NCBI RefSeq assembly: GCF_000003815.2
Contig: NC_049995.1
Coordinates: 17,078,638-17,142,637 of the forward strand
Length of the DNA stretch: 64,000 nucleotides
Reading direction: 5' to 3'
Source: Branchiostoma floridae
Taxonomy: Eukaryota; Chordata; Leptocardii; Amphioxiformes; Branchiostomatidae
Position 1 is the stretch's first letter; each line of letters starts with the position of its first letter. The position numbers were made by a program, and so were the translations under genes. Under the pieces are notes generated by a model, which made no database searches, was not told the DNA's origin, and saw only the letters and a list, made by a program, of their open reading frames with translations. Positions 33,508 to 44,235 of this stretch are shown here, piece by piece.

Positions 33508-33916
33508 TATTTATTTTATTTATTTATTTATTTATTTGCCAATGATACAACTCATTACACGGATCTGCCTAGGCAGCTTTGGGCTGGTAGCGGCAGATCC
33601 ACAGAGGTTTGTTGTTTGGAGTTTCCGTCTCCTAGGAGGACTTCCGACCAAGGATGCAAGGGGTTCCTCCTACCCCTGACTCATGTGTCATGGCGGGTGC
33701 GTCATGCCCGAACATGCCCCTATGGCCTTTCACCACCACAAAGGCTTGTCACTGCCACTAGCCGCAGCTATGTACTCATTTACACCTGAGTTAGGTGAGG
33801 AAAGTCGTGTAAAGTGCCTTTCCCAAGGGCACAAGATCGGTGACACGGCAAGCGGATTTGAACCCGGGACCTCTCGGGCCTGAGACCAACGCGCTCCCAA
33901 TCGTGCCACGCGGTCC
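33508..33916 (-). mobile_element. Full-length tRNA-derived SINE with 14-bp TSD
   Basis: Minus-strand SINE of 409 bp between copies of cactagcttccgtt (33494-33507 and 33917-33930). B-box gttcaaatc is at 33855-33863. The A-box region (tggcacgattgg) is near consensus. The body matches other copies (cttgtgcccttgggaaaggc). The middle contains extra family-specific sequence. The tail is aaataaataaata-type and preceded by the gccgctaccagcccaaagct module shared with 31836-32211. Confidence 0.9.
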
Positions 33917-34296
33917 CACTAGCTTCCGTTGCAGTCTTTGAACGAGACTGTTTTTTATTTTATTTTAGAGGGACGCGTTGGTTCGCGATTTTCAACGTTG
34001 GCTAGGTTCTCCTGAGCTGTGAAAGGGCGTTTGCTGTGAAAGAGAATTTTGTCTCATCCAAACTCCATTCCACAGCAAACTCCCTTTCTCCAGCCTCGTT
34101 TGAAGACGGAGGAGGCTAGCACTTCCCCCACTCAATCACATCTCAACCCAGTTTTAAGTGGTACGCCCTAGATCTAAAGTGGTCACTTGGATGAAGCTGC
34201 GAACAGAAGAGCAATCAAAGGCTAACTAGGAGTAATATTTAGATAGTCGAGAGGTGCCCTACATGTAGCTCTAGAGTGTCGATTGTTGCCTTTTAA

Positions 34297-35266
34297 CCCT
34301 CAAGCACCCGACCTTTTTTTGTGACTAAAATGACCGAGTGGGGTCCAAACGGACCCCAAAATGTTTTGTTCATAAAATCTCAGTACCATTTCTTATCGGC
34401 GATAATTGTATATACATTGCTTTGTCAATGTAAGAGGAAGATTTTGAGATGTTATGGTGTTGCTAATTCTAACTCAATATCATAATTGATGCAAAAGTTC
34501 AGAAGGACCACGTTTTGCACTAAACCTATTCCGACCAGATAGGGGAATTTTGAGGCCCTCAGCAACATTTATGTCGCATAGCTCATGAACGGCTAGAGCT
34601 AAGGCTACGAAACTTGGTAATTTATCACAAAATATTGTTTGCAAAGTTTTTGGTCAATAAAGTAAGTTTACCATTTTTGGGGGTTGCCATGGCAACCATA
34701 TTCTAACAGGCATGTTTTTGCCAAAATTTGACAATTTCAATTTAAACAATGTTTTCTTGGTAAACTACACCTGTTTTCTGACAATAATTGAATTCTATGA
34801 AATTTAATGTAATTTTCATGACTTAAAATTTATAATTTATGCTAATTTCATGACGTCATTGGTCAAAATCCAAGATGGCCGCCCTGATTAGGCAAATGAC
34901 GTCATAATGTCGTCACATTACATGTTGATGACACAGAAATTTTGTGATGATTTACGTTTACATTCTTTTTATTGTCTGAAAGTTTGGTAGTCATACTGTA
35001 AGTGGTTAAGGAGTTAGCCTCCAAAGTTTGTTTTAAAAACTGCACATTTTTGCTGGGGTCCGTTTGGACCCCAGAGGGACTGAACACAAACTTTCTTTAT
35101 AATTTCCACATTATTGTACCAATCTTTGCGAAAACTTATGAAAAGGTATAAGACATATTGACTGACAAAGTCATGGAAGGATTTTTTCTTCAGATCAAAA
35201 ATGTTCAAATGGCACTTCAAAATGTACGCCTGGGGTCCAAATGGCCCCCACTCGGGTGTTTGAGGG
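34297..35266. mobile_element. piggyBac-like non-autonomous element (970 bp)
   Basis: Flanked by TTAA at 34293-34296 and 35267-35270. Ends are ccctcaagcacccga and, inverted, tcgggtgtttgaggg (14 of 15 match). TTAA targets and CCC-starting ends are hallmarks of the piggyBac superfamily. Subterminal near-palindromes built from ggggtcc...ggacccc occur near both ends. The inside has no long frame, so a transposase from elsewhere would be needed. Confidence 0.85.
34683..34696 (+). promoter_or_regulatory. RFX X-box-like palindrome
   Basis: gttgccatggcaac is a perfect 14-base palindrome fitting the RFX X-box consensus. It lies inside the piggyBac-like element. Function is not shown. Confidence 0.4.
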
Positions 35267-35270
35267 TTAA

Positions 35271-35782
35271 GGCCACAGCAAGCAATCTTTCATGGATGGC
35301 ATCAGCGCGCTCATTAACCATTGCCTGATTTCAGAGAAAAATCCCTTATAGAGATGGTCAACAATATGTTAGAATTACCGAAAATGGGCAAATATGTTGT
35401 GTTATAGCCTAATGATTGTACTTGTAGAAGTGGCATTAACACTGACGAGGTAGCTGTGATGAAGAAATGAACCTCGTTAGATTGTTGTCAAAGTGACACC
35501 ACTAAGAAAGTCATGGGTGCACATTTCGTTGTAGTTACCAACTTGGTAAAACTTGACTACCACACTAGTGTCACTTTAACTACACAAGTTCACTGCTTTA
35601 ATACAGGAACAAATGGCTTGTTTTTCGCTTGAATAAATGTCTCTTCAGTGCTTTTTACAGCGTCTATGGGTTCTATTTTGAAATGTATCCATCTTGTTTT
35701 TTTTACCCATATTTTTTCGACCTGTCTTACTATATCTGCAATCTGCAGATGAAGTCATCTGTACTATTTACTTGCTGTGGCC
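35271..35782. mobile_element. Harbinger-like MITE, copy 2 (512 bp)
   Basis: Ends ggccacagcaagcaa and ttacttgctgtggcc, flanked by taa on both sides (35268-35270 and 35783-35785), fitting a 3-bp TWA duplication. It is inverted relative to copy 1 at 21385-21892. Its left flank overlaps the TTAA of the piggyBac-like element. Confidence 0.8.
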
Positions 35783-35785
35783 TAA

Positions 35786-36210
35786 TAAGAAACGAAGTAC
35801 TAGTGTTTAGAGCTAAGAGGTCCTTGGTATATTTTCAGCCCCAATTATAGCCTAATTGGAACAAAAATGTTTTGATTGATTAGGTAAGAACTCTATTTAC
35901 ATTCTGGTAGAATATGAATTTTTTAACACATCAAAGTGACGTTGATATCTCTTGTACTTGAAGGTAAAACAATTGTTCGTTTTGAGCAGGTATGATATAC
36001 TTATCAGTCGGTACGTTCACCAGTTTATTAGGTCAGTCGGTACACCCATAGGCAAAATCAAACACAAAGCGCTTCTACTAATGATATTTGGCTGACAGTG
36101 TTCACCATTCATTTTCATGCATTAGGTGAAGCAGGAAATGACCTACATACGCACACGTTGCGTTTGATCAATGCAGTCGACAAATTGAAACACGAGAGGC
36201 GAATAGAACA
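35786..36210. other. Unassigned stretch
   Basis: AT-rich with no recognised repeat or frame. Confidence 0.4.
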
Positions 36211-36214
36211 GTTT

Positions 36215-36320
36215 TTACTCCAAGCTTGCTCCAGGGATTCGAACCCGCGACCTATCGAGCCGGACCCGGGCAGCCAAGCTCCCAAAACCAAGCACCCAAC
36301 CGATTCGGCCAAAAGTCTCA
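36215..36320 (-). mobile_element. tRNA-like SINE head or tRNA pseudogene
   Basis: On minus an A-box (tggccgaatcg, 36301-36311) and a B-box (gttcgaatc, 36236-36244) are both consensus. The box spacing is wide, as in tRNAs with a long variable arm. I could not pair an acceptor stem, so it is probably a SINE head. Confidence 0.55.
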
Positions 36321-36321
36321 C

Positions 36322-36545
36322 AGGCGTTTGGCATGGTTGGGTCGCGGTGCTTGAACCCCACTGTTACACTACTCCCATTTTTCTTTTCAAGATTCGCCCT
36401 CGTATCTCCGAGTTTGATATCCCCGTGTGGCACATCTCTAGCCTGTTACTCACAGGGCAGGCCTGGGAACAAGTGAAACATGGCTTGACAGGCGTTTGGC
36501 ATGGTCGGTTGGCGGTGCTGGAACCCCACTGTTACAACGTCCTTA
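36322..36545. repeat. Direct repeat, period about 165 bp
   Basis: acaggcgtttggcatggt ... gcggtgct-gaaccccactg occurs at about 36321 and 36489. Two diverged copies. Confidence 0.7.
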
Positions 36546-36559
36546 CACAAGGTTAACCT

Positions 36560-37490
36560 TTACATTAAAGTGTCGGTGTCTCAGATCCAATCATTGTGAA
36601 GGATTAAAGGAAGATTATCTTTCCTTTCCGCCGGTTGCCTTTCTGTAAAATGCATGACAACATTCCCCGCCACGCAATGAATATTCCTTTCGCTTGGAGC
36701 AGTTGCAATTATTTTCTTGACAGCGTCTATATTTCAGACGAAATGAAATGGATCCATGCGAAACAACATTAATCCTCAAAAAACTCACACAGATCTTTTG
36801 ATTCGATATCATTGCCTTGTGGTTGCGATTCACGTTCTAACTTCTGTTGAAAAATGTATCCGTCAAAATAAGATATATCGGGTACTGATTGATCAGCCGT
36901 GCTAATTGTTCCTTTGTTTAGTAGTTAGTTCGGACCATTGTAGTGCATAGTGGCATGTGAAACGGTAAGGTCGGTCTGCTGCTCTGCTGTTTCTGCAGGG
37001 TAATTTTTGGGGGGAAGGGGGGGGGGGGTTGCTAGCGTTCTCGAATACTAAACCGTTCTGGAATCACAGCCCACCATACTCAACAACCCTTCAAACCGAC
37101 CCCGTTAAGTTCAAGGACGAAGTGTTACAACACCTAAGGTACGGCCAATAAGACAGCAGTACAGCGCCCTGGGTGGATTGTCCCAACATTAACATAAGGG
37201 GTGTTACCCAGTAACCAAACAAGAACATTTATGTCCCTACCAAAAGACAAGTGCAACCCCAATCGAAATTCCCTACCCGTGACAAACCGCAGTCTCGCAG
37301 TTACCAACTATGACGTACCGCGAACCAGAAGCTCAACTGTGATGCTGCTACCAGTTGAGCTAGAGGGACATCCCTCTTCTTTAAAGGTCATGCTGTTTGA
37401 TATGTCATCAAACTTTTCCCACGCAGTATTACCTATAAACGATGTGATTGGCGTTTCATACCAACAGTTGCTGACCAATGCCCTTTTAAG
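36560..37490. other. Unassigned stretch with a poly-G run
   Basis: Contains a G-rich run at about 37011-37028 and a 122-codon frame (37201-37569) that runs into the satellite. No domain is recognised. Confidence 0.45.
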
Positions 37491-37494
37491 CTAT

Positions 37495-39434
37495 TTTTTT
37501 ATACCATTTAGTATGTATACATTAATGTATAACGGTACAGTTTTAAGAATACAGTTGTTCCTGTGGTAAGGTTTCAGGGTCAAGCGATGGAAATCTTATA
37601 TCACCGATACACCCACGTTAGAAACGAGTTATATGAAATATTATTCAGAATGTATACATTGACATTGATGTATACAGTTTTAAGAATACAGTTGTTCCTG
37701 TGGTAGGGTTTCAGGGTCAAGCGACCTCTTTGACTATCTACCATCTAAATCCCAAAGGTAGTATAATATCACCGATACACCCACATCAGAAACGAGTTAT
37801 ATGAAATATTATTCAGAATGTATACATTGACATTGATGTATACAGTTTCAAGAATACAGTTATTCCTGTGGTAGGTTTTCAAGGTCAAGCGACCTCTTTG
37901 ACTATCTATTATCTAAATCCACAAGGAAATCTAATATCACCGATACACCCACGTTAGAAACGAGTTATATGAAATATTATTCAGAATATATACATTGACA
38001 TTGATTTATACAGTTTTAAGAATACAGTTGTTCCTGTGGTAGGGTTTCAAGGTCAAGCGACCTCTTTGACTATCTATTATCTAAATCCCTAAGGAAATCT
38101 AATATCACCGATACACCCACATCAGAAACGAGTTATATAAAATATTATTCAGAATATGTACATTGACATTAATGTATACAGTTTTAAAAACACAGTTGTT
38201 CCCGTGGTAAGGTTTCAGGGTCAAGCGACCTCTTTGACTATCTATCAACTAAATCCCTAAGGAAATCTAATATCACCGATACACCCACGTTGGAAACGAG
38301 TTATATGAAATGTTATTCAGAATGTATACATTGACATTGGTGTATACAGTTTGAAGGACACAGTTATTCCCATGGTAGGGCTCGTGGGTCAAGCCACCTC
38401 TTTGACTATCTATCAACTAAATCCACAAGGAAATCTAATATCACCGATACACCCACATCAGAAACGAGTTATATAAAATATTATTCAGAATATGTACATT
38501 GACATTAATGTATACAGTTTTAAAAACACAGTTGTTCCCGTGGTAAGGTTTCAGGGTCAAGCGACCTCTTTGACTATCTATCAACTAAATCCCTAAGGAA
38601 ATCTAATATCACCGATACACCCACGTTGGAAACGAGTTATATGAAATGTTATTCAGAATGTATACATTGACATTGGTGTATACAGTTTGAAGGACACAGT
38701 TATTCCCATGGTAGGGCTCGTGGGTCAAGCCACCTCTTTGACTATCTATCAACTAAATCCACAAGGAAATCTAATATCACCGATACACCCACGTTAGAAA
38801 CGAGTTATATGAAATGTTATTCAGAATGTATACATTAACATTGATGTATACAGTTTTAAGGACACAGTTGTTTCTGTGGTAGGGCTTGAGGATCGAGTGA
38901 CCTCTTTGGATATTTATCATTTAAATCCCCAAGGGAATATGATATCACCGGTGCACCCACGTTAAAACTGGGCTAAATGTAATTAAATTCTGTATGTATA
39001 CATGGATGTATACACTTTAAAAAATGTGATTTTCCCTAAGGTCAGTATAAACATCAAGGGCCTCTTCGGCTATCTGCCATTCGATCCCCAAAGGAATCGA
39101 ATGTCACCGGTACACCCACGTTAGAAACGGGCTACATGTGATTCAATTCAATATGTACATTAATGTATACATTCTTAAAAATATGAGTCTCCCTAAAGTA
39201 GGTATCAAGGGCCTGTTTGACTATCTGCTATCCAAATCCCCAAAGAAATCGAATGTCACCGGTACACCCACGTTAGAAACGGGCTACATGTCATGCAATT
39301 TAGAATGTTTACATGGAAGAATAAGAAGTTTGAAGAATGTGATTCTCCCAAAGGCTTAGGTTTAAAGGGTCTCTTTGAGTATCTATCATTCAAATCCCTT
39401 AAGAACATTCTATTTTACACCCACGCTAGCAATC
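37495..39434. repeat. 168-bp satellite array, about 11 monomers
   Basis: The marker tcaccg starts at 37601, 37769, 37937, 38105, 38273, 38441, 38609, 38777 and 38945, all exactly 168 apart, then at 39104 and 39256 (159 and 152). Monomers share acacccacgttagaaacgag, tcagaatgtatacattgaca, tcaagcgacctctttgacta and ggaaatctaata. Monomers at the right edge are more diverged. A last partial copy resumes after the LINE, at 39887-39980. Confidence 0.95.
38105..38776. repeat. Exact 336-bp dimer duplication in the satellite
   Basis: 38105-38440 and 38441-38776 are identical by direct reading. The two monomers inside each dimer differ from one another at many sites. A dimer was therefore duplicated recently. 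Confidence 0.92.
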
Positions 39435-39441
39435 ACCTTCA

Positions 39442-39879
39442 TGATGATGATGATGACTGGTTTATTCCAACACATATAATATACATGACCCGGATAGCAG
39501 CCCTAAGGCTGAATTGATAGGCACATTTACATTTACAATTGCAATAAAATACATATTGTCATCATTAAAACAGGCATTCTACCGACTAACACCATTAAGC
39601 AATCTAAAAACTATTCACACAGAGTCATCGTTTAGCAGGGAAACCATATAGTTAATCGGGCTTCTCTTGAAACGAGTAGTGTTCGCTTTCAGAGTCTGGA
39701 GCCTGTTACTAGACCGAGTCTCTCTACCTGAGATCTCCCCACGGCATGGTGGGAGCCAGTTTCTGAAGATCGGGGATCTCCAGATGGAACTAGCATACGT
39801 TCTGCACAGTTCCTCTCGTCTCTGAGACAGTGGTGTGAGAGAGAGTTCAGTGAGTGCAGAGCTGTAGCAGGTGTAGCAA
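39442..39879 (-). mobile_element. 5'-truncated LINE with (ATC)n tail and 7-bp TSD
   Basis: Inserted in a satellite monomer; accttca flanks it (39435-39441 and 39880-39886). On minus it holds a coding end, a 3' untranslated region and a tail of atc repeats preceded by gaataaaccagt. Confidence 0.8.
39615..39878 (-). CDS. LINE reverse-transcriptase C-terminal fragment
   Basis: The frame runs 87 codons from the insertion edge to TGA. It contains LTPLSQRREELCRTYA, a conserved stretch after the reverse-transcriptase domain, then SPIFRNWLPP and a Ser/Arg/Asn-rich end (FKRSPINYMVSLLNDD). There are no stops, so the insertion is young. The catalytic core is absent. Its family differs from the LINEs at 26.5 and 40.6 kb, judged by the tail and the C-terminus. 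Confidence 0.75.
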   Translation of the reverse strand, partial: CYTCYSSALTELSLTPLSQRREELCRTYASSIWRSPIFRNWLPPCRGEISGRETRSSNRLQTLKANTTRFKRSPINYMVSLLNDDSV

Positions 39880-39886
39880 ACCTTCA

Positions 39887-40035
39887 GTTTGTGTTAACAT
39901 CAAGGATCTCTTTGAGTATCTGCCGGTCAAATCCTCAAAGAAATTCTATTTCATCAGTACACCCACGTAGGTTAGGAACGACTTTCCACTCACACAGCTT
40001 ACCCTGATGATACATAGTCTGACACCCACTCACTC
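39887..40035. repeat. Last satellite fragment after the LINE
   Basis: ctctttgagtatctgccggt and tcatcagtacacccacgtag resume the 168-bp monomer. The remaining bases to 40035 are unassigned. Confidence 0.65.
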
Positions 40036-40040
40036 TTTAG

Positions 40041-40330
40041 CGTGCGTTGTCCAGTGGTAAGCGGCCCTGCCTCTGGAACTAGAAGCCGTGAGTTCGATTC
40101 CGGCTGTGTCGCTCACCCGACATGCACGCTACCGGAAAGTGTTGCAGTCCTTGGGACAGGACGTTAAGCCGTGGTCCACCGTTCATTGTGCTTTTCAAAA
40201 AGAGCTAGGGGAATTTCCCCTGTAAAATGAACCTGTAAATACTGTACATAGCGTCTATCTTATCTGTCACGACCAGTGGAAGACTAGCTCTTCAGTGACC
40301 TAAAACTGGATCGAGATCACCTTCCTTTCC
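40041..40330 (+). mobile_element. tRNA-derived SINE, second family
   Basis: The head has a B-box gttcgattc (40092-40100) and a near-consensus A-box (tgtccagtggtaagc). The body differs from the 12-, 31- and 33-kb SINEs: ggacgttaagccgtggtcca, ggggaatttcccctgtaaaa, gaacctgtaaatactgtaca, ctggatcgagatcac. Fragments of this family occur at 7290-7385 and 60065-60215. No tail or target duplication is clear. Confidence 0.75.
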
Positions 40331-40602
40331 TTAAACCTATCACCAAGAGTTTGAATGAATGTCTGGAACTTCTTTAACTTTTTTTGACTTCGTCTGACAA
40401 AATTGAATATATTGTACCGATTGACCAGTCGTGTCTCTAAGGTTTTGTTTCTTTTTTGTTTAATAGTTCGTTCGTTAGGGAGACAAAAGGACTTAACGTC
40501 GAAGGAGATTAGACATCCATGTAATAAGATACGCCAAAAAGCAGTACCTCAAGCAACTATATAGTGGATACTATCTAAAAACGTCTGACCGTTTCCAAAA
40601 TT

Positions 40603-41276
40603 TAACTTTATTAGAATTGCAACAATACAATACAATATACTGCACCAGGCAGCAGGGTGCTGATGTTGTGCAGATACACATTGAGAGACATACATAATCA
40701 TAGTACAATACATCATAATCATCATCACACAATAAATACAATACAATTAAAATCTGAGAACTATCTATTAGTGGTTCGTAGGAGGGTGGTGCAGCTGGAA
40801 TCTTTTAGTTGATACAATGTAAGAATGTAGTGTATCGGACACTTGTTTGTTTGTGGAGAGGTTATGAGCTGTGGATCCCTGGAGTAGTAGTGGCACGGTA
40901 GGATGTTGTTGTAGGAGGTGTTGGACGGTGGATGTGAGGTTATGGCGGAGATCACAGTACAGGGGACAGTGTTGGAGGTAATGTGAGACAGTTTCAGAGG
41001 AAGCCCCACAATCACACTTCTTGTCCTTAATCTTCATCTTATGCAGAGTAGAGTTAAGTTGGCTCCATCCCATGCGCAGTCTGGCAGCATAGATGTTGCT
41101 CTGTCTTGAGCCGAGGCTGCGATACGTCTGGTGTTTCCTTTGCGTCAGCAGATGTTTCTTGCACTCAGACTTGAAGGCGACAAGAGTAGGGGCGTCCTTG
41201 ACGACCTGGGGCAGTTGATTCCACAGGGATGACGCGTACGGGACGAAGCTTGTAGAGGGGGCAAGTGGCTGTAGGT
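40603..41276 (-). mobile_element. 5'-truncated LINE with 12-bp TSD
   Basis: Flanked by gtttccaaaatt (40591-40602 and 41277-41288). The 3' untranslated region holds aataca/ataca repeats and ends near aataaagtt on the minus strand. Its protein end is homologous to those at 56130-56729 and 61561-61690. Confidence 0.85.
40768..41274 (-). CDS. LINE reverse-transcriptase C-terminal fragment
   Basis: The frame is open for 67 codons from the insertion edge and then 101 more to the stop. It includes SFVPYASSLWNQLPQVVKDA, then GWSQLNSTLHKMKI and the zinc-knuckle CDCGASSETVSHYLQHC (zf-RVT type), ending in STKRFQLHH. It aligns by eye with the plus-strand fragment at 56130-56729 (GWCQLNSTLAKFTI, CACGATSETVAHFLLHC). 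The catalytic domain is absent, so it is inactive. No stop or frameshift is seen. Confidence 0.8.
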   Translation of the reverse strand, partial: LQPLAPSTSFVPYASSLWNQLPQVVKDAPTLVAFKSECKKHLLTQRKHQTYRSLGSRQSNIYAARLRMGWSQLNSTLHKMKIKDKKCDCGASSETVSHYLQHCPLYCDLRHNLTSTVQHLLQQHPTVPLLLQGSTAHNLSTNKQVSDTLHSYIVSTKRFQLHHPPTNH

Positions 41277-41344
41277 GTTTCCAAAATTATATCTAGTTGC
41301 TTGAGTAACTGCTTTTTAAAAGGACTTAACGATCTGTCTTTCAG

Positions 41345-41830
41345 CATGGAAGTTTATCTTAGTTGTTTGGAGACGTTATGGGGATATCCACTGTTGTCCA
41401 AGTACGAAAATTGACCGAAGAGTTCAGTACAAGTGGGTTGGAGATCACCTCCTATCTTCATGAGATGATGTACGTTTATGAAGGTTAGACATCCAGGTAA
41501 ACAATATTCAAATACAAGTCAATCTCTACAACTGGATGACAACGGATGTTTACTTCCGTAAGTTTCGAATGACATCCATCACTCTTCTTCAGCGTCAATA
41601 GAATGAACTAGCAGAACAATTCAATACAAGTACAACTGACTAGAAAAATTGGTTGAACCACTAAGTTGTAAGGATCGTATGCAAATTTCACTCAAATGTT
41701 AATTATGTAAGCATAGTTCCCTATGGCCAGACAGCACCTAAGGAAAAAGTTATTGTCCTTTGTGATGAGATGTTGTACTTTACCTACCTGATGTGTAACT
41801 TCCTGCATTCGGATGATGACTCAGCACGAA
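41345..41830. other. Unassigned stretch
   Basis: Contains ggttagacatccaggtaa at about 41485, the opening module of the foldback family, followed by unrelated sequence. No gene. Confidence 0.45.
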
Positions 41831-41884
41831 AGTGTGGTCCTTGACCGTTTGAAACACCAACTTTAACATCTTAATTATATATTG

Positions 41885-42006
41885 TATATCGGATGCGTAC
41901 CTTTCTACATTGAGATGATATCAACACCATGTAACGTTATATTCATATTGCCATACAGTGTACCTGTTACAATTGTCGCGTAAATAAAGTTCTATTCTAT
42001 TCTATT
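41885..42006 (+). mobile_element. LINE 3' tail ending in (TTCTA)n
   Basis: gtacctgttacaattgtcgc, gtaaataaagttctattcta ends in ttcta repeats, the usual form of a LINE 3' end with a microsatellite. Confidence 0.65.
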
Positions 42007-42039
42007 ATGACTTACTTCGCTTTTTTTCTCAAAGCGCGA

Positions 42040-42179
42040 AAAGTTTAGGTTATACTGATTATATTTGCTGACCATCAGAAATGATATTATATATGATTGT
42101 ACATACAAACATTCATTCATTAATTCATTCGGTGGCAATGTAGGAATTTCCAATAAAGTTATCTTGCATCTTGTATCTT
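42040..42179 (+). mobile_element. LINE 3' tail ending in (TTGTATC)n
   Basis: ggcaatgtaggaatttccaa, taaagttatcttgcatcttg then tatcttg. Only the non-coding 3' part is present. Confidence 0.6.
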
Positions 42180-42445
42180 GAAACCCGGTTGTTCTTGACC
42201 GTCTGCTACACCAACTTTAATATCTACATTACGGTCACGAGTAAACTTAAGTGAGTTATCTCAGGATGTCCTACAGTCCGATAGGCACTTGAGATTGATC
42301 TTCATGATGAAATATTGAAACCCGGTTGTTCTTGACCGTTTGCTACACCAACTTTAATATCTACATTACGGTCACGAGTAAACTTAAGTGAGATATCCAG
42401 GATGTCCTGCAGTCCGATAGGCACTTGAGATTGATCTTCATGGAT

Positions 42446-42689
42446 TTACTGATACCATCTGTAATACATGCGCATGATGAAATATCCAGCTATAAGCCTA
42501 CCCTACTGCCCTGGATATGATGAAAAAGATTAAACCCTTGACATCAGACGTCAGAAGGACGGGGATATTGCCGCGAACACAACCGCTTGTCATCTGAAAT
42601 CTATAGAAGCTTGATGAATCCGCTGAATGGCAAATGTTTGCAAGTATTCAGTGACGCAGGTTCGGACTACTGCCTGCCCGAAGTAATAT
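42446..42689. other. Unassigned spacer
   Basis: No clear repeat or gene. A 73-codon frame (42587-42808) runs into the duplicated block and is not conserved in its partner copy. Confidence 0.4.
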
Positions 42690-43548
42690 CTGGAGGTTGG
42701 CGAGACACCTTAAGGAGATTACAAAGTAATACATTGTGTGCCCAGTTGAATGTTAAAGTATACAAAAGTCAATGGGGTTCAATATATTTGGTGTTATTCG
42801 TCACGTAGGAGCCACCGCAAGGCAGGTTCTGGCGTTTGTTATCTGTAGACTGCGAAAACACACATTCCTCAACGTGAACCTCTTCAGGGATATTGGTATG
42901 TACATTTATCTGACTGGTGAAAGTCACGTTGGAGGGTGCGTGTTTCCGTAGTCTACAGAGAGAGCTTCAACGGCAGCTTTCTTTTTCTATTTGCTTTTGG
43001 ACAGACGAGGACAATGTGGCACAGCATTGAAGTTTGGTATCTTATATTAACAATGCCACATACACAGTACTTGCAGAAGGTAATAATGAAGGTAGTCTTT
43101 TCTTTTACCGCCCTGGCCGAAATCAGGTACTCATTTTTACACCAGGGTAAAGTGAGGAAAATCGTGTGAAGTGCACAACTTGGGGGGCACGGCGGGTATC
43201 GAACTCGGGACCTCTAGATTCCTAGCCGAACGCTCTAACAATTACGCCACACACGACGACATAACAAAGTAATATCTAGAGGTTGGCGAGACACTTTAAA
43301 GAGATTACAAAGTATTACACTGTGCGCCCAGTTGAATGTTAATGTACAAAAAAGTCAATGGGGTTCAATATATGAGGCGTTATTCTTCACGTAGGAGCCA
43401 GATTCTGGTGTTGGTGATATGCAGACTACAAAAACACGCATTTTTCAACGTGAACATCTTCAGGGATATTGGTATGTACATTTATATGCCTGGTGAAGCT
43501 CACGTTGAAGAGAGCGTGTTTCCTACAGAGAGAGCTTCAACGGTAGCT
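42690..43548. repeat. Tandem duplication, offset about 580 bp
   Basis: 42690-42990 and 43270-43548 share agtaatatct-gaggttggcg, agagacac-ttaa, cagttgaatgtta, tcaatggggttcaatatat, ttcagggatattggtatgta and gagagcttcaacgg. A SINE sits between the copies. Confidence 0.85.
43090..43258 (-). mobile_element. tRNA-derived SINE
   Basis: Minus strand: A-box tggcgtaattg (43239-43249) and B-box gttcgatac (43196-43204) are both consensus. The body cacttcacacgattttcctc, ggtgtaaaaatgagtacctg follows. It is 3' truncated and I find no target duplication. Confidence 0.8.
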
Positions 43549-43550
43549 TC

Positions 43551-43938
43551 TAGGGCTAGGTACCGGTACAGAAAATTTAGGTCCGGTTCAGGTCCAAAGG
43601 ATCAGGTCCAGGTCCGGACCTGAACCTGGACCTGATTTAATATGACTCATACCAATGGTCTATTTCACTACAAAGAAATCTGTTTGGTGGAGTATTAGAC
43701 GTACACTGTTGTTTTACAATCCTACAACGCTAACTGTACCTGTGCGATTGGCTGTAAAACTTGGTAGAAATTACTATAAACTCTACTCTTCTTCACTCGT
43801 GTTATTTTCTTCCACCTGCAAGCGCAAAAACGTGTGAATGCCTTATAAAATAATCTGTTAGTTTTCTAATCTGTCCAACATCCGGCCCACCTATTTTTTT
43901 CAGGTCCGGTTTTCTGGACCGGTCCAATAAGAAAAAAC
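43551..43938. mobile_element. hAT-like MITE, damaged copy
   Basis: The left end tagggctaggtaccggtac matches the right end of the copy at 57975-58439. Inside are palindromic blocks of ggtccgg/ccggacc and a caggtccggttttctggac segment. The right terminus is lost or diverged. Confidence 0.6.
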
Positions 43939-44235
43939 GGGCAATGACCAAATCTTGACACTTAATTGTACAGGTATTGTACACCTGTTGCAGTTTCTGT
44001 TAGAAATGGTTCCCTTCCAAATGATCTCACTGAGTACCAACGATTGAATCCTCCTTTTCACAAACACATTTCTCAGTGCACCACAGACGCATTACCATCG
44101 TGATGGATGCTACAAACGATACGTTATTGCCTTTGTCGGCCTCTAGTATACCGTACAGGTCCAGGTTACTAGTCTCACTGGGCACATTAGGGATGTCGTT
44201 TCTGCTGATTGCGTTCGTGTAGTAATGGTACAAAG
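43939..44235. other. Unassigned spacer
   Basis: A 68-codon minus frame here has no recognised domain. Confidence 0.4.

Larger units (their letters stand above)
40505..41340. repeat. Foldback repeat copy split by a LINE
   Basis: Left part agacatccatgtaataagat ... ctcaagcaact ... cgtctgaccgtttcc and right part tttccaaaat ... ctagttgcttgagtaactgc flank the LINE at 40603-41276. Related copies occur at 5745, 50048 and 51628. Confidence 0.7.
41830..42445. repeat. Tandem duplication (137 bp) with LINE tails
   Basis: gaaacccggttgttcttgac starts at 42180 and 42317, period 137. A diverged third copy is near 41835 (gtggtccttgaccg). Two LINE tails lie between the copies. Confidence 0.8.

Noticed and set aside
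37495-39434. CRISPR-like regularly spaced repeats
   Set aside because: Units are 168-bp head-to-tail monomers with no unique spacers, in a eukaryotic genome. It is a satellite.
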